This document shows positions 16,760 through 24,254 of a stretch of 36,003 nt of DNA, in pieces. Made by a program: the position numbers and the translations under genes. Origin of the DNA: Methanomassiliicoccales archaeon UBA280 (GTDB lineage Archaea; Thermoplasmatota; Thermoplasmata; SG8-5). The stretch covers positions 1 through 36,003 of the forward strand of contig DAKD01000022.1 in the NCBI GenBank assembly GCA_002499085.1, written 5' to 3'. Each line of letters starts with the position of its first letter. Within the stretch, counting starts at the first letter, position 1. The notes under the pieces were generated by a model that was not told the DNA's origin, made no database searches, and saw only the letters and a program-made list of their open reading frames with translations.

Positions 16760-19699
16760 ATGAAAATAAAGGGAAGATTTACTGCAATTGTTATCGTCGC
16801 ACTATTAGTTCTAAGTTGCATGTTACAGGGTCGGTCTTCAACCACAGATAATGAACCTTTAGAAACACCGGTGGGGTGGTCGGATGACATTAATATTTCA
16901 GAGCACAACAGAACAGATTCTTATCCAAATATTGCGATATGGAATAATAATATCCATGTGGTCTGGGAAAACACATCCTTTGGAGATGATAGTCTCATGT
17001 ATCGGAGTTCCTCGGATGCGGGTGTCACTTGGAATAATAAAATTCAGATACATCCTGTTGATGTAATGACGCCATCAAGACCTGATATAGCTGTTCAGAA
17101 AATGGACATTCATGTAATATATCATTTATGGGAATCCTCCAGTTGGGAAATCAATTACATCAATTCATCCGACGGCGGCAATACCTGGAACCCTTCAAAG
17201 CGCATTTCTACCGACGACGGCTGGAACTCCCAGTACGCAAAAATCGCGGTGAACGGCTCGGAAATTCATGTAGTCTGGGTGGATTACAGGCACAGGGACG
17301 AGTCATTCCCATTCAATACAGAATTGTATTACAAACGCAGTCTGGACGGCGGAATTACCTGGGACGACGGCCTGGGGAATGTCGGCCAGGACAGAAGGTT
17401 GACCAACGCATTCTACGAAAGCACCGAAGCGAGCATTTCCGTTGAAGGCGATACGGTGCATGTGGTATGGGGCGACACACGGAACGGCGTGACCACCGGC
17501 GACATTTACTACATGCGCAGCCTTGACAAGGGCGCGACATGGGACGATGGCCTGGGGAACGTGGGCCAAGACCGGAGGCTGACGACGAATGCAACGAATC
17601 ACGGTCCTTCCACCGTGGCCGTGAACGGTTCCACAATCCATGTGGCCTGGGTGGACGAGGTCTGGCCGGGACCGAATTATTATCTATATTATCGAAATTC
17701 TACAGACAATGGATTTAGTTGGAATCCTATTATATTGTTGAATGGTGGAGTCAATGGCCCAAATAGAGTTGACATCACAGTGTATGGCAATGATGTCCAT
17801 ATAGTGTGGGATGCAGCATATGATGATAAAGATATTTATTATATCAACTCTACAGATGCTGGAGGGTACTGGTCTATTCCATTACGAATATCAATAAATG
17901 ATACTTTTAACTCTTACTGGCCTCGTATAGTTGTAACAAATAATATGAGACATATTGCATGGTGGGATGATAGGGACGGAAACTCTGAGATTTATTACAA
18001 ACGCTTCCCCGACTTCTCAACTGATACCACGCCCCCCACGCTGACCTACATCTCTCCGCCCACACCTCCAGACAATGCCACTCTCGCTACAAATCAGAAA
18101 GCTGTAATCCGCGTCCATTACTACGACAACGAATCTGCAGCTGCAAACGCTACATTATTCTGGCAAAATTCAACAGGAGCCTGGAACTCGAAACCGATGA
18201 CCAACATCTCCTTCTGGAACGGTTCTTACAACAATTACTTCGAAACCAATTTCACCGAATCCAGCCCGACATCGGTCGAGTATTATGTCAACTGCACCAA
18301 TTCAGCCAATCTAACCACCATGGCGCCTGTCAGGACAATGAATTTCGCCAATATCTCGGTCAACGACCCCTACCCCATCTACGGCTATGCCTACCTGTAC
18401 AATGGAGCCGGAGGAGTCTACAATCCGCTTCCCCTTATCAACGCCCAGGTCGATATAACCTGGTATAATGTCTGGCTCAACGACTGGCAAACTATTACAA
18501 CCAATACAATCGGAACCGGCCAGTATTCTGTGGATTTGATGAACTACACGAATGGCGGCGTTGTGTTCTGCAATGCCACGGCTCCTGCACCATTCAGCAA
18601 CCGGGGCTACAACTCGACAGTTGTCGATGTGACTGGCGCTCCGGGAGGAAGGCGGCAGGACGTCGTCTGCGGGGTTCCTTACGATGTGGTGTTGACCACT
18701 TACCCACTGGCTGTGCCGGTGAACACGCCCTTCGGAATAACCTACGAAATCCAGGACATCGACGGAAATCTCTGCCAGGGATATTTCACATTCTCTGATG
18801 GTCCGATTAACATCAGCGCCGACGGCGCTTATTCCGCCCCTCCGGATTACACGTTCGACGGGCTGTTGAGCGGGACACCGGGAACTCGAACCGAAATAGT
18901 TTCCTTTGGCCTGCCTCTCGGCCAGAGATGGCTTAATGTATCGGAAGGTCCAGACCTGAATCCGTACCTCACTCCCTGGGGGGCGTTCAACCATTGGAAT
19001 GGAACCGCAGGCTTCCTGAAGGACTGGGACAATGTGACAATCAATGTCACCGGCGCTGGATTCCTCTGGAGGCTGGAACAAGGTTGGAACCTCATCTCTG
19101 TGCCGGCTAGCCCGGTCCAGAAAGGCGGCAACGGGATATTCGATTCATTTGACGCGCTGAACATCACTTATGCGATTACCGGGGATTCTGGCATGTCCAT
19201 CGCGGACAGGATTGGCGGCATTCCTTCTGCCTACAATATTTTCGATATAGGAATGCCCGAGAATCTCGCGTTTCCAATGGATGGAGTGCATGGCTATTGG
19301 CTGTACCTCAGCGTGCCGGGGCCGTTCGTTGTGAGCGTCATTGCCCAGAATTATTCAGTCGCCGGAGCCAATGTGGCCAACCTTGCGGTAGGATGGAATC
19401 TGATGGGCTTCACCCACAATGTCTCGGGAGGGGGAGCGCAGCCCGGAGGCTGGAACTCGGCGCTCAGCGCCAGCCATTTCACAAATGGAAACGTGGATTC
19501 GGACCTGAATGTACCTCCGAGGAATAAACTAGTTATCACATGGTGGAACCCGATTGTGCAGTGGTATCACAGCTATGTTGTCACGCTGACATTCCCGGGG
19601 ATGCCGACGCATGACTGGGCGTATGATACAACTTATGCATATGGATACTGGGTGTGGGCAGATGCAGCTGTGCTGGTCACATTCGATACGGATTATTAA
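16760..19699 (+). CDS. Secreted Asp-box (sialidase-like propeller) protein
   Basis: A 979-residue exported protein. Signal peptide: KIKGRFTAIVIVALLVLSC (a lipoprotein-like Cys at about 20). Six Asp-boxes follow at a period of about 57-60 residues: SSDAGVTW, SSDGGNTW, SLDGGITW, SLDKGATW, STDNGFSW, STDAGGYW (about residues 85 to 370), as in a six-bladed sialidase-like propeller. Neighbouring blades 3 and 4 share WDDGLGNVGQDRRLT almost exactly. Next come Ig-like segments rich in N-glycosylation sequons (NCTNSANLT and others), then a C-terminal module with two GWNL motifs (GWNLISVP about 775, GWNLMGF about 878) ending in YWVWADAAVLVTFDTDY. The catalytic residues of true sialidases are not recognisable, so glycan binding is as likely as hydrolysis. 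Base composition changes sharply within the gene. Confidence 0.83.
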   Translation: MKIKGRFTAIVIVALLVLSCMLQGRSSTTDNEPLETPVGWSDDINISEHNRTDSYPNIAIWNNNIHVVWENTSFGDDSLMYRSSSDAGVTWNNKIQIHPVDVMTPSRPDIAVQKMDIHVIYHLWESSSWEINYINSSDGGNTWNPSKRISTDDGWNSQYAKIAVNGSEIHVVWVDYRHRDESFPFNTELYYKRSLDGGITWDDGLGNVGQDRRLTNAFYESTEASISVEGDTVHVVWGDTRNGVTTGDIYYMRSLDKGATWDDGLGNVGQDRRLTTNATNHGPSTVAVNGSTIHVAWVDEVWPGPNYYLYYRNSTDNGFSWNPIILLNGGVNGPNRVDITVYGNDVHIVWDAAYDDKDIYYINSTDAGGYWSIPLRISINDTFNSYWPRIVVTNNMRHIAWWDDRDGNSEIYYKRFPDFSTDTTPPTLTYISPPTPPDNATLATNQKAVIRVHYYDNESAAANATLFWQNSTGAWNSKPMTNISFWNGSYNNYFETNFTESSPTSVEYYVNCTNSANLTTMAPVRTMNFANISVNDPYPIYGYAYLYNGAGGVYNPLPLINAQVDITWYNVWLNDWQTITTNTIGTGQYSVDLMNYTNGGVVFCNATAPAPFSNRGYNSTVVDVTGAPGGRRQDVVCGVPYDVVLTTYPLAVPVNTPFGITYEIQDIDGNLCQGYFTFSDGPINISADGAYSAPPDYTFDGLLSGTPGTRTEIVSFGLPLGQRWLNVSEGPDLNPYLTPWGAFNHWNGTAGFLKDWDNVTINVTGAGFLWRLEQGWNLISVPASPVQKGGNGIFDSFDALNITYAITGDSGMSIADRIGGIPSAYNIFDIGMPENLAFPMDGVHGYWLYLSVPGPFVVSVIAQNYSVAGANVANLAVGWNLMGFTHNVSGGGAQPGGWNSALSASHFTNGNVDSDLNVPPRNKLVITWWNPIVQWYHSYVVTLTFPGMPTHDWAYDTTYAYGYWVWADAAVLVTFDTDY

Positions 19700-19745
19700 T
19701 CGCCAAAGCGGAATTGGTTCCCGGCAAATGCCATTGGAAATTGCG

Positions 19746-19906
19746 CGATGGCCCGGCTCCCGATTTGTGAGATAAATCAGGGCCATGAATTCCTAGCATT
19801 TTATAGCAAGCGGTGAATACGAAATATAAATGTTGGCTTATGAAGTATTCGCCATGAATCAGCTATCAGAACACAAACAGATTCAATAGATTTCCCGGTA
19901 ATCAGC
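19746..19906 (-). repeat. Dispersed intergenic repeat, copy 1
   Basis: Read on the minus strand, it starts GCTGATTAC, contains TTCATGGCGAATACTTCAT and ATTCACCGCTTGC, and ends ATGGCCCTGATTTA...GGGCCATCG. The same blocks at nearly the same spacing occur in copies 2 and 3 (length 161 here, 165 in the others). The last part holds an ATGGCCC/GGGCCAT inverted repeat. It lies 46 bases after the Asp-box gene. Confidence 0.75.
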
Positions 19907-19935
19907 AATCTGGAAACGATGAGATTACCGGGGTA
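19896..19935. repeat. Inverted repeat at the outer edge of repeat copy 1
   Basis: CCCGGTAATC and GATTACCGGG form a perfect 10-base stem around a 19-base loop, overlapping the GCTGATTAC end of the repeat. A longer stem occupies the same place in copy 3. Confidence 0.6.
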
Positions 19936-19987
19936 CTGGGTGTGGGTAGATGCAGCTGTGCAGGTGAGTTTCGGAACGGGGTATTAA
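19934..19987 (+). pseudogene. Remnant of the C-terminus of an Asp-box-type protein gene
   Basis: Reads YWVWVDAAVQVSFGTGY and a TAA stop. Twelve of 17 residues equal the end of the intact protein (YWVWADAAVLVTFDTDY). The frame has no coding sequence upstream, because the preceding bases belong to the repeat of unit 1. It is what remains of a duplicated or second paralogous gene. Confidence 0.75.
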
Positions 19988-20038
19988 CACACGAGTTGAA
20001 TCGACTTCCCACAATTAACGACAGAGCATTCGACGATG

Positions 20039-20129
20039 TGAGTGAGACAAGACCGCATCAAATGATTGCATATATCACGAGCAAGCCGGGTTCTGAAAGT
20101 TGCACAATTTACAGAAGAATCCAGCGATG
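20039..20129. mobile_element. 91-base insertion flanked by a 5-base direct repeat
   Basis: Relative to unit 1 of the tandem duplication, unit 2 has exactly 91 extra bases placed between two CGATG sequences (20034-20038 and 20125-20129), where unit 1 has a single CGATG (19746-19750). This is what a small insertion with target-site duplication would leave. No terminal inverted repeats or coding sequence are seen. A deletion in unit 1 is the alternative. Confidence 0.5.
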
Positions 20130-20289
20130 GCCCGTCCCCCGACTTGGAGGCTGAATCAGGGCCATGAATTCCCGGCATCTGACAGCAAGCGGTGAATACT
20201 ACATTTGAATCTGGATTTATTGAGTAATCGCCATGATTGAGTGTCTTGCAGCATTTACAATCATACAAACCTGTAAACTCGTAATCAGC
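20125..20289 (-). repeat. Dispersed intergenic repeat, copy 2
   Basis: 165 bases. Shares with copies 1 and 3 the blocks GCTGATTAC, ATCATGGCGA, ATTCACC, ATGGCCCT and GGACGGGCCATCG (minus-strand reading) at nearly equal spacing. It follows the gene-end remnant in the same orientation that copy 1 follows the intact gene. Confidence 0.75.
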
Positions 20290-20310
20290 AACCTGAAAGC
20301 AATGAGTGCT

Positions 20311-20330
20311 CCCCAAGCTAAAGCATGGGG
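20311..20330. other. Hairpin resembling an IS200/IS605-type end
   Basis: CCCCAAGC, loop TAAA, GCATGGGG (one mismatch), followed by TATCCTTTAATTG. Subterminal hairpins of this look are common at IS200/IS605 element ends. There is no transposase gene nearby, so at most a solo end or a decayed element. From here to 20540 no gene is seen. Confidence 0.3.
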
Positions 20331-20540
20331 TATCCTTTAATTGCTTTCACCCTGAATTTCGTGAATTCTTATCGCCAGATACTCATTCAGGCTGATTTAA
20401 TAAGTTAATAGAACAAGATATTGTTAGGAGCACTTTAATTAAACAATTTCTCGCTACTGGATTTGCTTGAAAACGCCATTCCTCCGCTGGCCTTAAGGCC
20501 GCGGTATCCAGGCGAGAACATGTTTAATGAGATTATGGGT

Positions 20541-22943
20541 TCACAGGAAGAACGTTGTCCCGCCGAACTCCTCTTCCGGATGCATGGAGTTGCCGGAGCT
20601 GGCCGCGTCCGCGACCGCCAGGGGGTATGCGACATCGTGGGCCCGGACCATGTCCGAATTGCCCTGCGCGTTGATGGCGTATTCAAGGAACCAATAGGTC
20701 CAGAGGCCGTGCTGGCTCTTCGGGTCGTCAAGGCCGTACTCGAACTGGCCTGCAGTCTGGCTGACGTAGCGGCCCGAACCTGCAATGCTGTCCATCCCGC
20801 CGCTGTAGCATGAATCGAAGAAGAAGAATATGTGCTGGCTGTCGAATCCTGCAAATACCTGGGCAAGCTGGGTGTCCGATATCAGGCCGGCCTGCTCCTC
20901 GATGTTCCATGCGCAGATGTAGGATGACCTGGTGCGGTCCGAGTATGAGCCGTGACCCGAGAACACGAATGCGACATAGTCGCCTGCCTGTTCCTGCGCC
21001 TCCAACCACTCGATCCCGTCCAATATCGCAGTCGACGGGGCCTGGTCGTCAATGAGCGTGCGGACCGTGTATCCCTGAGCCTCGAGATACGATGTCCAGC
21101 TGGCCGCATCCTCGTCACAGAAGTTCAGGTCGCCGTCTCCCTGATAGTCAGATATGCCGACAACCAGCGCATATTTCCCCGGCATCGAACCAGCCTCCAG
21201 AACTGTGACGGTGGCTGTGTCCGTGTCCGAGTCCGCGCCGAACGACACTGTGAGTGTGACATTGTACACGCCTGTGGCAGAGTAAGTATGGTTGGCAGTC
21301 ATCCCCGCGGCTGTGGCCCCGTCCCCGAAATCCCATGAGTAGTTCGTGATGGTGCCGAGGGAATTCGCACCGCTGAAGAGCACTGTCCGGTCCACGGAAA
21401 CTGTTCTGTCGTTGCCTGCGTTCGCAGTGAGCCCGGTCGCCGGGGAGGACCCCACGCTGAGGTAGTAGAGGCCGAACCCGCTGTATGCATAGACATTGAT
21501 GTAATGCGTGCCGGTGTACGGGGCTGTGTAGCTGATTGCCTCGTTCGAGCCCGGGTCTTCGGAACGGGCCACCCTGCGGCTGTTGCTGTTGTACAGGTAC
21601 AGGTCGAAATCCGCGTCCGATGGGCCTGTCAGGGTTACGGCCAGCGTTTCGCCCGCAGCCAGCGATATCGAGAAATAATCGTCAGCGTCGTCATACTCGT
21701 TGACTGTCCCGGTTATGTAATCGCCGATGAAGGTGGCTTCGGCGGAGGAGATGGCATTGTTGCTGTCTGTCTCCGTGCCCTCCTGGATTTCTACGTACAG
21801 GGTGTAGTTTCCTATGCCGTCGAACGCCCTGACTTCGACGTAATAATAACCTCCGGCTTGGGCATAGGCCCTTGCCTCCTCGTTACCGTAAGCGGCCTCG
21901 GACGCGGCGAGCTCGTCGCCGTCCAGGTCGCATATGTAAAGGTCAAAGTCCAGCCCGGTCTGCACCGGTACAGTGAGACGTGCGTACAGCACCTGCGATT
22001 CCTGCAGCTCCAGCTTATAATAGTCATGCTCGTCGTAATACTCGTTGGCCTCCCCGGAAACGGTTGAACCGCTCACAAGGTCCTGGGCTTCGCCTCTCGT
22101 GTTGTCCCCGTCGTTGAGGCCGTCCTCGCCCAGCCTTTCGACTATCGAGACGCTCAGGGAGTAGTTGCCGGAGCCAGCGTAGGAATACACGTCGATGATG
22201 TAGTAATCATCCTCCCATGCGACGAACCTCATGGACTCGGAACTGTTCTCGCCGGCGCTGCCGGTGATTATGAACCTGTCCAGGAACTGGATGTTCTCGT
22301 AGGCGTACAGGTCGAAATCTGTTCCGGTTGGCCCGGCAAGTGCCGCGACCAGCACGTCGCCCGGACCAAGCTGTATCTTGTACAGATTGTCCGTGTCCGA
22401 GGCCAGCATCTCTCCCTGCACAGTGTCTCCGTCGAATATCTCGACGGCGTCATTGAAGGGGTTGCTCACCTCCATGAACACAACCGCTGCAGCGATGGCC
22501 GCGATGACCACGACCACAGCCACAGCGATGGCCATCATGGCCTTTCGCGGATTCGATTTGGGAGGCGCCTGCGGAACAGGTGCATAGAAAGGATCCTGAT
22601 AGGCCGGTGGCGGAGGCGCATAGTTCGGCTCGGGCTGGTAATCCTGTGTTTCCGGTGCGTCGGAATCCTCGGGCTCAGCCTGCACTTCAGGCCTCTCGAG
22701 GGCCGCGCCGCAGTGTATGCAGTGATTGTGGCTTGACAGCACTTCCCCGCCGCAGCTCTGGCATTGGTGCCCTGCCTGAATTTCGGCGCCGCAGTGTATG
22801 CAATGCCTGTAACTTGACAGTATTTCGGCGCCGCAACCCGGGCATGTCACTGTCTGTGTCTGCTGGCCGATTCCGGCCAGCATTCCGCAGTTCGGACAGG
22901 CATAGCCTTCATAGAACGCGCCGCAATTGGTACAGTTATGCAT
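20541..22943 (-). CDS. Membrane-anchored caspase-like protease with zinc ribbons, PPC and PKD domains
   Basis: An 800-residue protein. The N-terminus has three zinc-ribbon pairs (CTNC..CPNC, CPGC..CIHC, CQSC..CIHC, residues 4-79) and a Pro-rich linker; one membrane segment follows (about 135-157, MMAIAVAVVVVIAAIAAAVVF). The outside part has three or four PPC-like beta domains (repeated DxDLYxY, as in GTDFDLYAYEN and DADFDLYLYNSN), a PKD domain (NYSWDFGDGATAAG) and a C14/caspase-like domain (KYALVVGISDY) with His664 in VFSGHGSY and Cys712 in FFDSCYSGG. This catalytic pair is the caspase/metacaspase dyad. The ribosome binding site AGGTGA lies 4 bases before the ATG at 22943; an ATG at 22946 is possible. 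The longer open frame to 23024 is rejected because the TATA box is at 22984-22991. Likely role: regulated proteolysis at the cell surface (inference). Confidence 0.85.
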   Translation of the reverse strand: MHNCTNCGAFYEGYACPNCGMLAGIGQQTQTVTCPGCGAEILSSYRHCIHCGAEIQAGHQCQSCGGEVLSSHNHCIHCGAALERPEVQAEPEDSDAPETQDYQPEPNYAPPPPAYQDPFYAPVPQAPPKSNPRKAMMAIAVAVVVVIAAIAAAVVFMEVSNPFNDAVEIFDGDTVQGEMLASDTDNLYKIQLGPGDVLVAALAGPTGTDFDLYAYENIQFLDRFIITGSAGENSSESMRFVAWEDDYYIIDVYSYAGSGNYSLSVSIVERLGEDGLNDGDNTRGEAQDLVSGSTVSGEANEYYDEHDYYKLELQESQVLYARLTVPVQTGLDFDLYICDLDGDELAASEAAYGNEEARAYAQAGGYYYVEVRAFDGIGNYTLYVEIQEGTETDSNNAISSAEATFIGDYITGTVNEYDDADDYFSISLAAGETLAVTLTGPSDADFDLYLYNSNSRRVARSEDPGSNEAISYTAPYTGTHYINVYAYSGFGLYYLSVGSSPATGLTANAGNDRTVSVDRTVLFSGANSLGTITNYSWDFGDGATAAGMTANHTYSATGVYNVTLTVSFGADSDTDTATVTVLEAGSMPGKYALVVGISDYQGDGDLNFCDEDAASWTSYLEAQGYTVRTLIDDQAPSTAILDGIEWLEAQEQAGDYVAFVFSGHGSYSDRTRSSYICAWNIEEQAGLISDTQLAQVFAGFDSQHIFFFFDSCYSGGMDSIAGSGRYVSQTAGQFEYGLDDPKSQHGLWTYWFLEYAINAQGNSDMVRAHDVAYPLAVADAASSGNSMHPEEEFGGTTFFL

Positions 22944-22983
22944 CATGTCACCTGTTCTCTCTGGGATAGTGAATTGCCTGTGC

Positions 22984-22991
22984 ATTAATAA
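22984..22991 (-). promoter_or_regulatory. TATA box of the caspase-like gene
   Basis: Reads TTATTAAT on the minus strand. Transcription would begin near 22960, leaving a leader of about 15 bases with the AGGTGA ribosome binding site. Confidence 0.55.
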
Positions 22992-23062
22992 GCATTCCTC
23001 CTGGCGAAACAATCGCGGGAGCATGCGATTAAAACGTAGATTTTACTAAACAAATGAAGGTT

Positions 23063-23132
23063 ATGGTCAGTAAATGGTCAATTTTGCTCAGAACGTATAT
23101 GAACTTTGACCGGGCCTATTAGACACGGTGAT
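23063..23132 (+). promoter_or_regulatory. Promoter region of the micro-protein/GNAT operon
   Basis: A TATA-like CGTATATGA is at 23094-23102, and GGTGAT at 23127-23132 lies 5 bases before the ATG at 23138. Just upstream of the TATA box ATGGTCA occurs twice (23063-23069 and 23074-23080), 11 bases apart, and TTGACC follows at 23105-23110, which contains the GGTCA core inverted; these could be operator half-sites. Confidence 0.45.
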
Positions 23133-23137
23133 GGAAA

Positions 23138-23266
23138 ATGAAAGGAATAATAGCATGGATGCGAAGGAAGACGACTGGTGGCCGGAGCGGCGGCACGGCC
23201 AAGACGCACGGAACCTGCACCGACCTTTACGCCCAGGCCCTGCGCGCGAGGATGGCGCTCGCCTGA
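23138..23266 (+). CDS. Micro-protein of 42 residues, unknown function
   Basis: Begins MKGIIAWMRRKTTGG and ends LYAQALRARMALA. It is basic, with no known domain. Support for coding: GGTGAT ribosome binding site at the right distance, strong preference for G or C at third codon positions as in neighbouring genes, and two further small genes plus an acetyltransferase following in the same direction. A competing frame starts at 23131 (49 codons to 23280), but its codon pattern is poorer. Not recognised. Confidence 0.5.
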   Translation: MKGIIAWMRRKTTGGRSGGTAKTHGTCTDLYAQALRARMALA

Positions 23267-23281
23267 TCTGGGGGCTGTAAC

Positions 23282-23458
23282 ATGACTGACTATGAGAGCA
23301 TGAAGGCGACGGAAATCCCTCCGAGAGACCTCTACACGGAACTGCGGAGGATAGAGGAGCGCGGCATCAGGATGAGGCAGTCCCGCATGTTCAGGCTCAG
23401 GGCAGCCTTCAGTCTAATGGCATGGCTGGCGAGGCAAAAGCCGGTTCAGAACCTGTGA
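23282..23458 (+). CDS. Micro-protein of 58 residues, unknown function
   Basis: Starts MTDYESMKATEIPPRDLYTE and continues as a strongly basic amphipathic helix (ELRRIEERGIRMRQSRMFRL) ending in RQKPVQNL. It starts 15 bases after the previous small gene. The ribosome binding site is weak (GGGGGC, 23270-23275). Charge and helix pattern would fit nucleic-acid or membrane-surface binding, but that is only inference. Not recognised. Confidence 0.55.
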   Translation: MTDYESMKATEIPPRDLYTELRRIEERGIRMRQSRMFRLRAAFSLMAWLARQKPVQNL

Positions 23459-23473
23459 CAGGGAGGGTGAGTG

Positions 23474-23623
23474 ATGTTCATTGTCATTTACGAGAGGCTC
23501 GTGAGAAGGAACGGCGAGGAAGAAGAACGGCCTCTCGCCATGTTCAGGAACCCCATGGAGGCAAAGGTTTTCCTGGACATGCTCGCGAGCAACGGAAGGG
23601 TGGCAAGAGCCCAGGCGCTCTGA
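23474..23623 (+). CDS. Micro-protein of 49 residues, unknown function
   Basis: Starts MFIVIYERLVRRNGEEEERP and continues with LAMFRNPMEAKVFLDMLASN, looking like a small alpha/beta fold. A strong ribosome binding site GGGAGGGTGA (23461-23470) precedes the ATG at 23474, 15 bases after the previous gene. A good binding site, clean spacing and biased third positions support it as real. Not recognised. Confidence 0.6.
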   Translation: MFIVIYERLVRRNGEEEERPLAMFRNPMEAKVFLDMLASNGRVARAQAL

Positions 23624-23665
23624 TCCCGGGCAACGTTCAAGTACCCGGTCTTGCTCAGGCGGGCC

Positions 23666-24214
23666 ATGGACATCGAGCTGAGGAGGCTTGACCCACGGGA
23701 TCTCAAGGACCGGGTCATCAGCTTCCGGTACGAGTCGCCTGGCCATTACAGGGTAGGCATTGCAGAGACGGACGACGGATGGGATATCAGCCTGCGGAGG
23801 GAGAGCTTCGACCGGCCGTTCAACAAGGATGAGCAGGAGAAAGTCATAACCCCTTACAAGGGAAAGTCCGAGATCCACGGCGCTTTCGTCGGCGGGAAGG
23901 AGGCCGGAATCATCCAGTTCGAGTATCAGGAATATAACGGAAGCCTCCGTGTCTGGGACATTGATGTTGCTCCGGAGCACCGCAGGAAGGGCGTGGGAAG
24001 GGCGCTGATCGGCCTATGCAAGGCCAGGGCGGCAGAGATTGGCGCAAGGAGGATAGTCCTGGAGACGCAGACGTCCAACCTCAAGGCCATTGGATTCTAC
24101 AGGGCCATGGGCTTCAGCCTCGTCGGTCTGGACGCCAGCCACTACACGAACCTGGATGTGGAAAAAGGGGAAGTGCGCCTGGAGATGGCCATCCACCTGG
24201 GCCTTCCCAGGTAA
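23666..24214 (+). CDS. GNAT-family N-acetyltransferase
   Basis: A 182-residue GNAT enzyme that would transfer an acetyl group from acetyl-CoA to an amine. The pyrophosphate-binding motif is RRKGVGRALI (106-115), preceded by the strand LRVWDIDVAPEH and followed by RIVLETQTSNLKAIGFYRAMGF, as in RimI-like members. The first 70 residues are not typical of the family and may set the substrate. The ATG at 23666 follows a weak AGGCGG; a TTG at 23651 is possible. It is the fourth gene after three micro-protein genes, 42 bases downstream, and may modify one of them or a ribosomal protein (inference). Confidence 0.85.
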   Translation: MDIELRRLDPRDLKDRVISFRYESPGHYRVGIAETDDGWDISLRRESFDRPFNKDEQEKVITPYKGKSEIHGAFVGGKEAGIIQFEYQEYNGSLRVWDIDVAPEHRRKGVGRALIGLCKARAAEIGARRIVLETQTSNLKAIGFYRAMGFSLVGLDASHYTNLDVEKGEVRLEMAIHLGLPR

Positions 24215-24215
24215 C

Positions 24216-24223
24216 TTTTAATT
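24216..24223 (+). promoter_or_regulatory. Putative TATA box of the TerC-family gene
   Basis: TTTTAATT just after the acetyltransferase stop codon, about 35 bases before the ATG at 24255; the leader would be about 8 bases. Confidence 0.4.
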
Positions 24224-24254
24224 ACCATATCGGGGATGACGGGCCGATGCCCCG

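Larger units (their letters stand above)
19646..20312 (+). repeat. Tandem duplication of the 3' end of the Asp-box gene and its downstream region
   Basis: Unit 1 is 19646-19933 and unit 2 starts at 19934. The offset between matching positions is exactly 288 bases from TACTGGGTGTGGG (19646/19934) through the stop codons (19697/19985) to CGATG (19746/20034). After that point the offset becomes 379 because unit 2 carries 91 extra bases; AGCGGTGAATAC is at 19809/20188. The copies are diverged but clearly related. Each unit contains the last 17 codons of a surface-protein gene plus one copy of the dispersed 165-base repeat. Confidence 0.8.

Noticed and set aside
19984..20316. 110-codon minus-strand frame across the tandem repeat region
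   Set aside because: It runs through the insertion, the repeat and the gene remnant, has no ribosome binding site or domain, and such a frame is not kept in the related copy.
22944..23024. Longer N-terminus for the caspase-like protein
   Set aside because: It would begin upstream of the TATA box at 22984-22991, and the ribosome binding site AGGTGA sits at the inner start.
23131..23280. 49-codon frame overlapping the first micro-protein gene
   Set aside because: Its third codon positions are less biased than those of the frame starting at 23138, and the GGTGAT ribosome binding site overlaps its start.
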